Positions 1 to 6,912 of a DNA stretch of 64,000 nt are shown here, in pieces. Position 1 is the first letter of the stretch; each line of letters starts with the position of its first letter. The notes under the pieces are model-generated. The model ran no database searches, had not been told where the DNA came from, and was given only the letters and a program-made list of their open reading frames with translations. The position numbers and the translations under genes were made by a program. Source of the DNA: Acidithiobacillus ferrianus (lineage in GTDB: Bacteria; Pseudomonadota; Gammaproteobacteria; Acidithiobacillales; Acidithiobacillaceae); contig NZ_WNJL01000023.1 in assembly GCF_010378095.1 (NCBI RefSeq), positions 158,907 to 222,906 on the forward strand, read 5' to 3'.

Positions 1-1
1 C

Positions 2-148
2 TGCAGGGTCTTGCCGGTGTCCCGTTGTACCGTAGAACGCCTGATGCGATCTCAAGGTTGGCAAGGGGTTCGGCGGGACAAGCGGCAACATACGACGATT
101 CCTGACCCTCTGACTCCTTGTCCTTTGGATCTGGTCCAACGGGACTAA
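2..148 (+). pseudogene. IS3-family transposase orfB fragment
   Basis: Reading frame 2 gives 48 residues that run in from the window edge and end at a stop at 146-148. The peptide has the hallmark RCTVERLMR segment, then GVRR and a TTIPDP..PCPLDLV stretch, which is the region just before the DDE integrase core of IS3-family OrfB. The catalytic core is absent because the IS5-family element starts at about 149, so the stop lies at the insertion junction. The rest of the IS3 gene is not found on the other side of the IS5 element. The 5' part lies outside the window. Confidence 0.75.
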
Positions 149-152
149 GAAC

Positions 153-1020
153 TTATCCGTAAATAATGTTGATATCGAGCGGCACTTTTCTAAACGCAAT
201 GATGGCGGCGGCCAGATGATTGAGGGCCAGGAAACTTCGTTCGAGCTTCTCGTAGCGCACCAGCAGCTTGCGGAAGCGATTGAACCAACTGTGCGCGACC
301 TCGACGATCCATCTCCTGGCGCGCTTGTGGGGGAGAAGTCGGATCTCGGTGACTTCTTGGCCGCGGCTTTTGACATGGGGAATATATCCGTGGGCTTCGA
401 TGGTCTGCAATGCCGAGGCACCGGTGTAACCTGCATCGGCACACAGGTGTTTGTGGCGGCGCTGAGGCGGTGTCGGCCGCTTGACCCTGATCGCATCAAG
501 CACCGCTTCCAGTTGCGAGACGTCATGCCGGTTGGCCCCGGTCACGATGAGCGACAACGGGACGCCACGCCCGTCGACCAGCAGGTGACGCTTGCTGCCA
601 TTTTTTTCCCCGATCCGTCGGGTTCGGACCCGTGGCTTCCTGCGCCAGCGGGGCTTTCATCATCGCCCCATCGACGCTCTGCCAGCGCCAGGCAATGCCT
701 TCCAGATCGTCGTATTCGGCCAAGCCCGCCTGCCACAGCGCCAGGAAGAATCCGCCGCGCTCCCACTCCAGAAACCGCTTGTGAACCGCGCTCGCGCTGC
801 CGAAGCGTTCGCGCGGCAGGGCCTTCCACTGACATCCCGTGCGCAGTACATACACGATCGCTTCGAATACCAACCTCGAATCCTTCGGCTTGCGCCCGCC
901 GCCGGGCTTGCGCACATACTCGCGCTGCACCGGCCGTGGCGCTCGCTGCGGAATCAGCGGAGCCACGCGTTTCCAGAACTCCTCGGAGACTTCCCATGCA
1001 TCAACCCGTGCTTTCCCCAT
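153..1020 (-). CDS. IS5-family transposase, made by -1 frameshift
   Basis: DDE transposase in two overlapping frames. OrfA (1020 to 523) has the N-terminal DUF4096-like region (EEFWKRVAPLIPQ, LRTGCQWKALP) and the first catalytic Asp region (WQSVDGAMMKAPL). OrfB (about 557 to 153) has the second Asp region (CADAGYTGASAL) and the Y(2)R(3)E-like C-terminus (RWIVEVAHSWFNRFRKLLVRYEK). The frames overlap at a run of seven A residues on the coding strand (601-607), read as A-AAA-AAA in frame 0. A -1 slip there joins TDRGKK directly to NGSKRHLLVDGRGVPLSLIV, restoring the usual family sequence. Programmed -1 frameshifting is normal in this group, so the gene is probably functional and not broken. Confidence 0.8.
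601..607 (-). promoter_or_regulatory. A7 slippery heptamer for -1 ribosomal frameshift
   Basis: Seven consecutive T on the plus strand, read on the coding strand as A-AAA-AAA in the phase of OrfA. A -1 slip at this site produces the continuous conserved transposase sequence. Without the slip, OrfA ends after about 38 further residues that do not resemble the family. Confidence 0.7.
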
Positions 1021-1168
1021 CTCGCCCTCCCGTCATGTCACGCGCGCTTGCGCACGGGAGTAAAGAATACATGATTATTTAAGGATAATCTCTTAACCTG
1101 GTTTCCGTTCCAATGAACCTCACAGGATTTAACCAGGTATTACAATCCATTTATACTGAAAGTTAAAA

Positions 1169-1978
1169 TTAGGTGATTCCAAGCAACTCCCTAATTTGTG
1201 AAACCCTCGACCGGCTCACAGGAATCAAGGTGTTTCCGCTGTCGGCCATCATGAGACTGACCGACTCGTCCTCCCGAACCAACTCGACCGCATATTGGAG
1301 ACTCACAATGTGGCTCCTATGAACACGGAAATAGATGTTGGAATCCAGTCGACTTGCCAGATCGCTGAGAGAGAGATTGGAAAGATAATTATCATCCGTG
1401 GTCACAACTGTCGTGTAGTGCCCTTCAGCATGGAAATGCACGACATCCTTTAGATCTATCAAAACTATCCGATCTCTGCGGTATATGGGAATCTTGAACA
1501 AACGACGGGGCGTCGTCATAGCCTCAGACCCGACACCTTCAGGAGGCGAAGTCGTCAAATCCGTAAGATCGTAAAAAATCATACACATGCCACTAACTCC
1601 TTTGGCGCCCACCATCTTCGAGACCCTGATCACCAGCACCCTGTCGGGGATACTGATCAACATCGTAACCGGCGGTGGGGATTTGACGGGACAGCCTACA
1701 GCATCATCAGACTGTAATAGCAAACGAAGTTTGTTCCGACTCTTGTCCGGGTGCATCTGCAACACATCAATCCCCAGAAGCTTATCCGAACTCACGCCCA
1801 GTGATTGCTCCGCAGCCGGTCCTAGTATCTCCAACGCTACGTTATTCAACGCAACAATGTGATTGGATGTGTCAAGCCACACTATTCCCGGATCGCACTG
1901 TTCCAGCTTGTGTACGAACGTCTCATGTTGATGCGGCTCTGCCGCCTTCTTCATCGGAATGTCAATCTGTTTCTTCAC
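1169..1978 (-). CDS. rcoM: RcoM-type haem CO-sensing regulator (PAS-LytTR)
   Basis: Single-component transcription factor of 269 residues with an N-terminal haem-binding PAS domain (about 20-145) and a C-terminal LytTR DNA-binding domain (about 160-265; HRSHIVSLQYAVELV). From the chosen GTG start, the haem-ligand positions known in Paraburkholderia xenovorans RcoM (His74, Cys94, Met104) have exact counterparts His76 (MHPDKSR), Cys96 (GCPVKSPPP) and Met106 (VTMLISIPDR), with spacing conserved. The GTG start at 1978 has GGAGG five bases upstream; the frame stays open to a TTG at 2008. RcoM proteins activate aerobic or anaerobic CO oxidation genes, but no cox/coo genes lie in this window; the neighbours are insertion sequences. 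Confidence 0.85.
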   Translation of the reverse strand: MKKQIDIPMKKAAEPHQHETFVHKLEQCDPGIVWLDTSNHIVALNNVALEILGPAAEQSLGVSSDKLLGIDVLQMHPDKSRNKLRLLLQSDDAVGCPVKSPPPVTMLISIPDRVLVIRVSKMVGAKGVSGMCMIFYDLTDLTTSPPEGVGSEAMTTPRRLFKIPIYRRDRIVLIDLKDVVHFHAEGHYTTVVTTDDNYLSNLSLSDLASRLDSNIYFRVHRSHIVSLQYAVELVREDESVSLMMADSGNTLIPVSRSRVSQIRELLGIT

Positions 1979-2090
1979 AAGTGCCTCCGTTTGACTGAGT
2001 ACGGTCAAAGATATTGATGGTTTTGGATACGCTGACGGTCACGTAGCGTGAGGGGCTGGGGGTAAACCCCCTCGAATGCGTATTCCGCGC

Positions 2091-2168
2091 CATGCGGCCA
2101 CTCAATCCATCGGCATTCGGCCACTGGTTCCACGATGATCCGGCCACCCTGTCCACGGCCATTCGGCC
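2091..2168. repeat. Four direct repeats of an IS21-type right end, 23-bp period
   Basis: Copies of CATTCGGCCA or close variants start at 2091 (CATGCGGCCA), 2114 (CATTCGGCCA), 2137 (GATCCGGCCA) and 2160 (CATTCGGCC), each exactly 23 bp apart. They lie between the istB remnant and the rcoM upstream region. IS21 elements carry multiple terminal direct repeats that bind the transposase, so this is read as the IS21 right end. A G/C hairpin (GAGGGG 2050-2055 with CCCCTC 2068-2073) lies just outside. Confidence 0.65.
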
Positions 2169-2205
2169 GGGGCAGGCGGAGCGTAGCGACGCGAGTAAAA
2201 GGACG

Positions 2206-2589
2206 TTACGCCGACTGGGCCGATGGGGTCAACCGCTGTCTCTTCCGCATGGATTCTCCGTTTATAGTCAGCCTGTAGGCGTTGTGGATCAGGCGATCGA
2301 GAATGGCGTCCGCCAAGGTGGGATCGCCAATGCTGTCATGCCAGTGATCGACAGGTAATTGACTGGTGACCAGGGTGGGACCGGTTTGGTAACGGTCATC
2401 CAGGATCTCCAGGAGGCCATGTCGGCTCCGATCAGTCAGGGTTTCCAGCCCCCAATCGTCCAGCACGAGCACATTGATCTTGGCCAGGCGTTGGAGGAGC
2501 TTGGGATAGCGACCGTCCGCATGGGCGATTTCGAGATCGGAGAGCAGCCTGGGCAGGCGCTGGTAGAGCACATGATAGCCATCCCGACA
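2206..2589 (-). pseudogene. istB: IS21-family helper ATPase IstB, 5'-truncated
   Basis: About 127 residues match the C-terminal two thirds of IstB: CRDGYHVLYQRLPRLL, then Walker B-like INVLVLDDWGLE, the VTSQLPVDHWHD stretch, and DPTLADAILDRLIHNAYR near the end. The natural stop is intact. The N-terminal part with Walker A (GPTGVGKS-type) is missing because the IS110 element begins just upstream (between 2590 and 2608). No istA or missing istB sequence is found beyond the IS110 element, so part of the IS21 was deleted. Confidence 0.8.
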
Positions 2590-2608
2590 GATACCGTCTT
2601 GAACCGGT

Positions 2609-3580
2609 TTATGCAAGGGCATGATTGGGATTGAATGGTTGCCCCGATTTGAGCACACCGAAGGCGATATGCAGCAGCCTGCGCATGGCAGCCACAATGA
2701 CCTGCATAGGGCATTTACCCCGTGCCAGCAACCGGTCGCAAAAGGCGGCGATCACTGGATTGTACCGTTTGGCTACTACGGCTGGCAGGTACAGCGCCTT
2801 GCGTAGAAGAACATTGCCTGCCTTGGCAATATGGCTTTTACCGGCCCACTGGCCCGACTCACGAATACGCGGGTTGAGTCCCGCATAGGCGACGACCTGT
2901 TTAGCGGAATGAAAGCGCGTGAGCGGACTGAGGAAAGCCAGCAGCATGGCTGCGGTGGCCTCGCCGATGCCGGGAATACTCAGCAGGAGCGCCTTTTGGG
3001 ATTTCAGGTCCGGGTGATGGTCCATATGATCCTGGATTTGTCTGCGGACGGTATCAATTTGCTGATGGATGGTGAGCAAAAGGGCTTCAATGGACGCGCG
3101 AGCGGCAGGCTCTGCCATTTCGAGGCGATTGTTTTCCATGTTCTGCATACCCAGAAGATCATCCAGACGCTGTACCAAAGCCTGGAGGGTAACGATTGCT
3201 TCTGTCGGCGGTACCCATGGGGCAGGTCTGTGCATCTGGCAATAGCGGGCAATGAGCCGGGCGTCCGCTTTGTCTGTTTTGGCCCGGGACAGCTCGGTTT
3301 TACCAAAGGCGTGAATCAAGGCAGGATTCATCACACTGATCAGTAACTGTTGTTGCGCCAGAAAGCGCGCCAGGCTTCGGCCATAGGCGCCAGTCGTTTC
3401 CATGCAGATGTGAGCCTTGAGGGCCTCCTGCTTCTCCAACCAATCCCGGAATTGCCGGAACCCCTCAGAATTATTGGGAAAGACCTTGCTGCGATATTTA
3501 CCATGGGGTTTCAGCAGGGCAACATCGAATTTAGCTTTGGCTACGTCAATACCAACACAGGAAACGGGATCCATCATCAT
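2609..3580 (-). CDS. IS110-family DEDD transposase
   Basis: 323-residue recombinase. The N-terminal RuvC-like DEDD domain shows GIDVAKAKFDVAL (first Asp near residue 12), HICMETTGAYG (Glu) and KTDKADARLIARYC (paired Asp). The C-terminal Tnp domain has the helix-hairpin-helix SIPGIGEATAAMLLA and the ESGQWAGKSHIAKAG segment containing the catalytic Ser region. Length is normal for the family. The start has AAGGAGG three bases before a run of three ATG codons. It probably works with an RNA encoded in its upstream flank to choose target and donor sites. Confidence 0.85.
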   Translation of the reverse strand: MMMDPVSCVGIDVAKAKFDVALLKPHGKYRSKVFPNNSEGFRQFRDWLEKQEALKAHICMETTGAYGRSLARFLAQQQLLISVMNPALIHAFGKTELSRAKTDKADARLIARYCQMHRPAPWVPPTEAIVTLQALVQRLDDLLGMQNMENNRLEMAEPAARASIEALLLTIHQQIDTVRRQIQDHMDHHPDLKSQKALLLSIPGIGEATAAMLLAFLSPLTRFHSAKQVVAYAGLNPRIRESGQWAGKSHIAKAGNVLLRKALYLPAVVAKRYNPVIAAFCDRLLARGKCPMQVIVAAMRRLLHIAFGVLKSGQPFNPNHALA

Positions 3581-3595
3581 AAGCCTCCTTGCCTA

Positions 3596-3740
3596 GCATA
3601 ATGGCGATCTACGGACCATGCCGGTTCATCCTTATCTGTGCAGGCTCATGCGCAATGCAGGCCTCGGATACCGTCCGAACTGGGTGGCAAAGTTGAGGCA
3701 AGTGATTAATCTGTCGGACAGGATCAATTCCTTGGCCTAC
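3596..3740 (-). ncRNA. Candidate bridge RNA region of the IS110 element
   Basis: About 145 noncoding bases immediately upstream of the transposase, where IS110-group elements encode their bridge RNA. A short hairpin CTGTC-G-GACAG lies at 3711-3721. The segment ATCTGTCGG at 3709-3717 equals nine bases of the flanking istB target (complement of 2582-2590), as expected for a target-guide. Exact RNA ends cannot be read from sequence alone. Confidence 0.4.
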
Positions 3741-3747
3741 TAACAAT

Positions 3748-5739
3748 CTATCTTGCCTCGCTCCGGGGATCAGCCGAAGGGTACCAGTACATACTGACTG
3801 GCTCCAAGACATAAGCCTGCTCGGTAAAGATTTTCTGGATCAGATCCTCGACACCTCGTTCATTAAAAACCGGCCAGGGCGGGGTTTGATCACGGAGAAT
3901 GCGGCTGCGGATGGCTTCCGCCTGTTCGACTTTGCCCTGCAGTTCCAGCTTGCGGGCTTCCTTTTGCCAATCCTCCCGGGAAGAGGCTTTTACCTGCACG
4001 GCCTCGTCTGCACCGGCATGAATTTCCAGCAGCTCCAGGAGCGGATGATGATCCGACTCCACCAGCAGCACACTATCGACGGCGCGGGTGATGGCGACAT
4101 AGAGGGCATTCACGAAGAATTTATAGACCTCCAGGGATTTGTCCCCCTTATCTTTGGCGCGTCGAAAGGTCAGCGCGTCGGCCCCGAGATCTGCCTTGCT
4201 GACGCCCTCACAGAGGGCGGTGAAAGGCGCGCGGTGATCCGACAGAAAGCGATAGAGGACGATATGGGGATATTCCAGTCCCTTGGCTTCCTGCACAGAG
4301 AAGAGCAAGGGGGTGGAAAACACCGCCCGCGCTACGGCCTTCTCCTCTTCGCGCAGAACCAGCACAGCGAACTGGGTGGACTGGGAGATTTGCCGGTTCA
4401 GCGCTTGCAAAGATTGCGGTTCCGCGTCCAGTAAACGGACCTGACCCGCCTTGTCTCCGACCGGCTCCACCAGAAAATTACTCTCCCGGTCGATGGAGCC
4501 GAAACGCTGCTGTTTGATTTCCAGCAGACGATTGGCCGTGCGAGTCACGTTGCGGCCATTGCGGAAGTTATGGGTGAGTACCTGTAGGTCCTGCCCACTG
4601 GTAATACGCGGGTCGGCCCAGAAGAGACTTTTGATTTGCGCCCAGGAGAAAAAATTGGGGTGGACGATCTGGTTGGCGTCGCCACCCAACACAAAAGCCC
4701 CCGGCGTGCGCAGCGCAGCAAGAATCAGGGACAGTTGCGTGGGGGTGAGATCCTGGACCTCATCAATCACGACGAAGTCATGGCGGGGGGACACCAGGGG
4801 CTTCCAGGCCTGGGCCACGAGATTCAGATCGTACAGCCCTGCAGTGTTCAGCCAATCCTGATAGCGGGTGAACAGGTCATAGACCATGTCGCGCTGTTCC
4901 GGCGCGAAGATGGACTGACGGACCCCAAGTTGCCGGTAGGCGGCAACATCCATTATGCCTTCTGCACGCGCAGCGATCACACCACGGATTTCTTCAAACG
5001 CCTGGTGTGCCTCGATCCCTTTGTAATTCTGCCGCATGCGCGCGAACCAGCTAGCAAAATCGCGCCATTGCGCCTCGCGGCCTTCGGGGATGCGCCAAGT
5101 TTCGAGATATTCGCGGTAGGACAGAAAAGCGACTTCCTGATCCTCCCGCACGAAGTCGTGGGCATAAAAGAGTTCCTTGGCATGTTCGGCGAGATAGGCC
5201 GAGTGGGTGATGTAGAGCACATCCCCGGCGATGGTCTTGAGTTTTTCCAGCAGGAGGGCGGTTTTACCGCTCCCGGCACCCCCCACCAGAATCAGCGGTG
5301 CGGGAGCGCTATACAGCGCCGCCTGGGTGTCGTCAAAGGACAGGGGCTTATCGAGGATATGAATACTGGTCCGGGTCTCCGGCAGATAGCGTAAGGGCGC
5401 GGCGTCTTTACGGGCCTCATCCAGATTGGCATCCTGGATTTTTTCGGAGATCACCTCGGCGCCCCGCAAAAAGCGGGATCCGGCATAGCTGTGATGGCGG
5501 ATGACCTCCAGCATGAGCAGTGCCATCTCATCATGATGACGCACCAGCGAGAACAGCAGGCGGTCGGCGTCGTTCAGCCGCGCCCGGTAAAGTTTGCCAT
5601 AGGTGACGTGCTGCAGCTTTTTGACCTGTGCCGCGCGAAAGTCCCCCTGGGCCAGCGCTTCAGCCACCTTGGCGTAAGGTCGTTCCACGCCATGGGCACT
5701 AAATCCGGTGTAGGTGAGAATACGCAAGATGGGATTCAT
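3748..5739 (-). CDS. SF1 (UvrD-like) helicase with RelE-like N-terminus
   Basis: 663-residue protein. Residues about 30-85 resemble the RelE/ParE toxin fold (KKLQHVTYGKLYRARLNDADR, then LLFSLVRHHDEMALL). A superfamily 1 helicase core follows: Walker A GGAGSGKTALL (153-163), Walker B/motif II VVIDEVQDLTPTQ (near 325), THNFRNGRNVTRTANRL (motif IV-like), and AKGLEYPHIVLYRF plus YVAITRAVDSVLLVE (motifs V and VI). The start lies 17 bases past the remnant acetyltransferase toxin, suggesting past cotranscription with the toxin-antitoxin pair. The stop is next to the IS110 border, so the last residues may be altered by the insertion. A role in stress response or phage defence is possible but not shown. 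Confidence 0.65.
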   Translation of the reverse strand: MNPILRILTYTGFSAHGVERPYAKVAEALAQGDFRAAQVKKLQHVTYGKLYRARLNDADRLLFSLVRHHDEMALLMLEVIRHHSYAGSRFLRGAEVISEKIQDANLDEARKDAAPLRYLPETRTSIHILDKPLSFDDTQAALYSAPAPLILVGGAGSGKTALLLEKLKTIAGDVLYITHSAYLAEHAKELFYAHDFVREDQEVAFLSYREYLETWRIPEGREAQWRDFASWFARMRQNYKGIEAHQAFEEIRGVIAARAEGIMDVAAYRQLGVRQSIFAPEQRDMVYDLFTRYQDWLNTAGLYDLNLVAQAWKPLVSPRHDFVVIDEVQDLTPTQLSLILAALRTPGAFVLGGDANQIVHPNFFSWAQIKSLFWADPRITSGQDLQVLTHNFRNGRNVTRTANRLLEIKQQRFGSIDRESNFLVEPVGDKAGQVRLLDAEPQSLQALNRQISQSTQFAVLVLREEEKAVARAVFSTPLLFSVQEAKGLEYPHIVLYRFLSDHRAPFTALCEGVSKADLGADALTFRRAKDKGDKSLEVYKFFVNALYVAITRAVDSVLLVESDHHPLLELLEIHAGADEAVQVKASSREDWQKEARKLELQGKVEQAEAIRSRILRDQTPPWPVFNERGVEDLIQKIFTEQAYVLEPVSMYWYPSADPRSEAR

Positions 5740-5755
5740 GGCTTTCTCGCCGCTA

Positions 5756-6038
5756 TCACTGAGGCACGGGTGCGAATAGGCATAACGGGTCGTCTAATGA
5801 GGCCGTAAAGCCCAGCCGCTGATAAAACCGTGCGGCAGAATTGTGTTTGGCATCGACCATCACGGCATACCAACCCAGATGTCAGAAAGTTGTCGCGCAG
5901 TGCCACATAAGTTTTGCCGAAGCCCCGGTGGTGGTGCTGGTCCGCGTGGCGCTTCAGAAAATCATTCAGCACATCATTGCCGCAATCAAAGTGATCACGG
6001 CCCTGCTGATGCTCCAGCAGGGCGATACGTACCGCCAT
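5756..6038 (-). pseudogene. GNAT acetyltransferase toxin (TacT type), internally deleted
   Basis: The N-terminal portion reads HFDCGNDVLNDFLKRHADQ then RGFGKTYVAL, as in TacT-type toxins that acetylate aminoacyl-tRNA. After about 42 residues the frame is lost. A different frame resumes with GWYAVMVDAKHNSAARFYQRLGF and ends at 5756, which is the normal GNAT C-terminus. The middle, including the acetyl-CoA-binding loop, is missing (roughly 70 residues compared with intact family members), so the toxin should be inactive. The start ATG abuts the stop codon of the antitoxin. Confidence 0.75.
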
Positions 6039-6299
6039 TCAGCGACGGGCCATCAAGGACTGCAGGGCAGCGTTGGGGGCGGGTGATTGTTCGCTGATGC
6101 GGATAAAAGCCTGAAAAACCGATTGGGAGAGCCGCAAGGTCTCATGCTCCGTCACCACCTTGCGCACCGCGTCATGAACATTCTGCAACATGAAACTGGA
6201 GGCCGTCGTACCCATGAGCGCGGTCGCCCGCGCAATGAACGCCTTGATCTCAGTGATTGCCCGCAGATTGATGCGGGCGGTTTCCAGCGTGGTGGACAT
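6039..6299 (-). CDS. DUF1778 (TacA-type) antitoxin
   Basis: 86 residues with a ribbon-helix-helix N-terminus (TTLETARINLRAITEIKAFIARAT), then an extended C-terminus (LSQSVFQAFIRISEQSPAPN) that normally wraps the GNAT toxin. The family represses its own operon and neutralises a GNAT toxin. The gene is intact although the partner toxin is broken. Upstream are GGAG, a palindrome GCCGATCGGC touching the start (6301-6310) and a 12-bp palindrome at 6324-6335. Confidence 0.8.
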   Translation of the reverse strand: MSTTLETARINLRAITEIKAFIARATALMGTTASSFMLQNVHDAVRKVVTEHETLRLSQSVFQAFIRISEQSPAPNAALQSLMARR

Positions 6300-6323
6300 G
6301 GCCGATCGGCTCCTATGTTCAGT

Positions 6324-6335
6324 AGCGATATCGCT
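6324..6335. promoter_or_regulatory. Palindrome upstream of antitoxin gene
   Basis: AGCGATATCGCT is a perfect 12-bp palindrome 25 bases before the antitoxin start. DUF1778 antitoxins bind operators of this kind in their own promoters, so this is a plausible autoregulatory site; binding itself is inferred. Confidence 0.45.
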
Positions 6336-6912
6336 TTATCCTACATCGTATTGACGTGCGGGAAACAGCGTAAGTTCCTTGGCCGGGAAGCGGCCCATTA
6401 TCCAGCGTCCTGGTTTATCCTTGGTCGTTTCAACAAGATCAGCGCCCGCTGGCTTACATTTTGCTCGACAAGGGTTCTCTCACCCCCTCCTGGAAACGTA
6501 TCATGCAAGCAGCAATCAGCCATACCCAGCGTCCATAAATCCGGTGGAACAAAGACAAAATCATTGGTCAAAGACGACCTTTGAAGTTGCAAGAGGTCTG
6601 GTCCATCCTAATCGTGCCCACTCGGATGCCAAGGTATGCCGACGCTCATCCTCGGGCAGATGCTACAGGAGATCCGCCTCCGTGGTTGGCGAGGAGATTT
6701 CCGGTGTGGTCGACGTAATGCACTTCTCCCTATGAACATAGTGAAAAATTTATCCCGTCTTGCCCAAAGCGATCGGAGCAGTTCAACCCATGACCATGGC
6801 AAAAAACAAAGCCAAGATACATATTGTCAAGGCGCACCGCTCAGAAAATCGGAAATGTGGGTCTGGCGGCGGTGTTTTGGCCTTGATCATATTTAATCCG
6901 GTGTTGGCATAT
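6336..6912. other. Gene-free stretch between antitoxin and pyruvate kinase-like gene
   Basis: About 580 bases in which I see no supported gene. The open frames here are short, lack recognisable sequence and have poor ribosome sites. The antitoxin promoter probably occupies the first 60 bases. No repeat or structured RNA was recognised. Confidence 0.5.

Larger units (their letters stand above)
149..1092 (-). mobile_element. IS5-family insertion sequence (IS427-like group)
   Basis: Imperfect terminal inverted repeats are visible: GAACTTATCCGTAAATAAT starts at 149, and the complement of the right end reads GAGATTATCCTTAAATAAT from 1092. Both ends are bordered by TAA-type sequence (CTAA on the left, TTAA on the right), compatible with the short TA-type target duplication of this family. 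The element is about 945 bp and holds one transposase spread over two frames. It interrupts an IS3 orfB. Ends are placed by eye and may be off by a few bases. Confidence 0.7.
2595..3745 (-). mobile_element. IS110-group insertion sequence
   Basis: The element comprises a DEDD transposase gene at 2609-3580 and a noncoding upstream segment up to about 3745, just before the helicase stop codon at 3748. IS110 elements lack clear terminal inverted repeats, so both ends are approximate: the left one lies between the last istB-like codon (about 2590) and the transposase stop (2609). The long noncoding region upstream of the gene is typical of the IS110 group, as opposed to IS1111. Confidence 0.65.

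Noticed and set aside
523..1020. IS5 transposase as a broken pseudogene by frameshift
   Set aside because: The frame junction is a perfect A7 slippery heptamer and a -1 slip restores the consensus, typical of programmed frameshifting in this IS group.
1096..1138. Terminator formed by ACCTGGTT and AACCAGGT after rcoM
   Set aside because: 8-bp arms with a 27-base loop and no T-run; it also begins at the IS5 border, so it may be a chance pairing.
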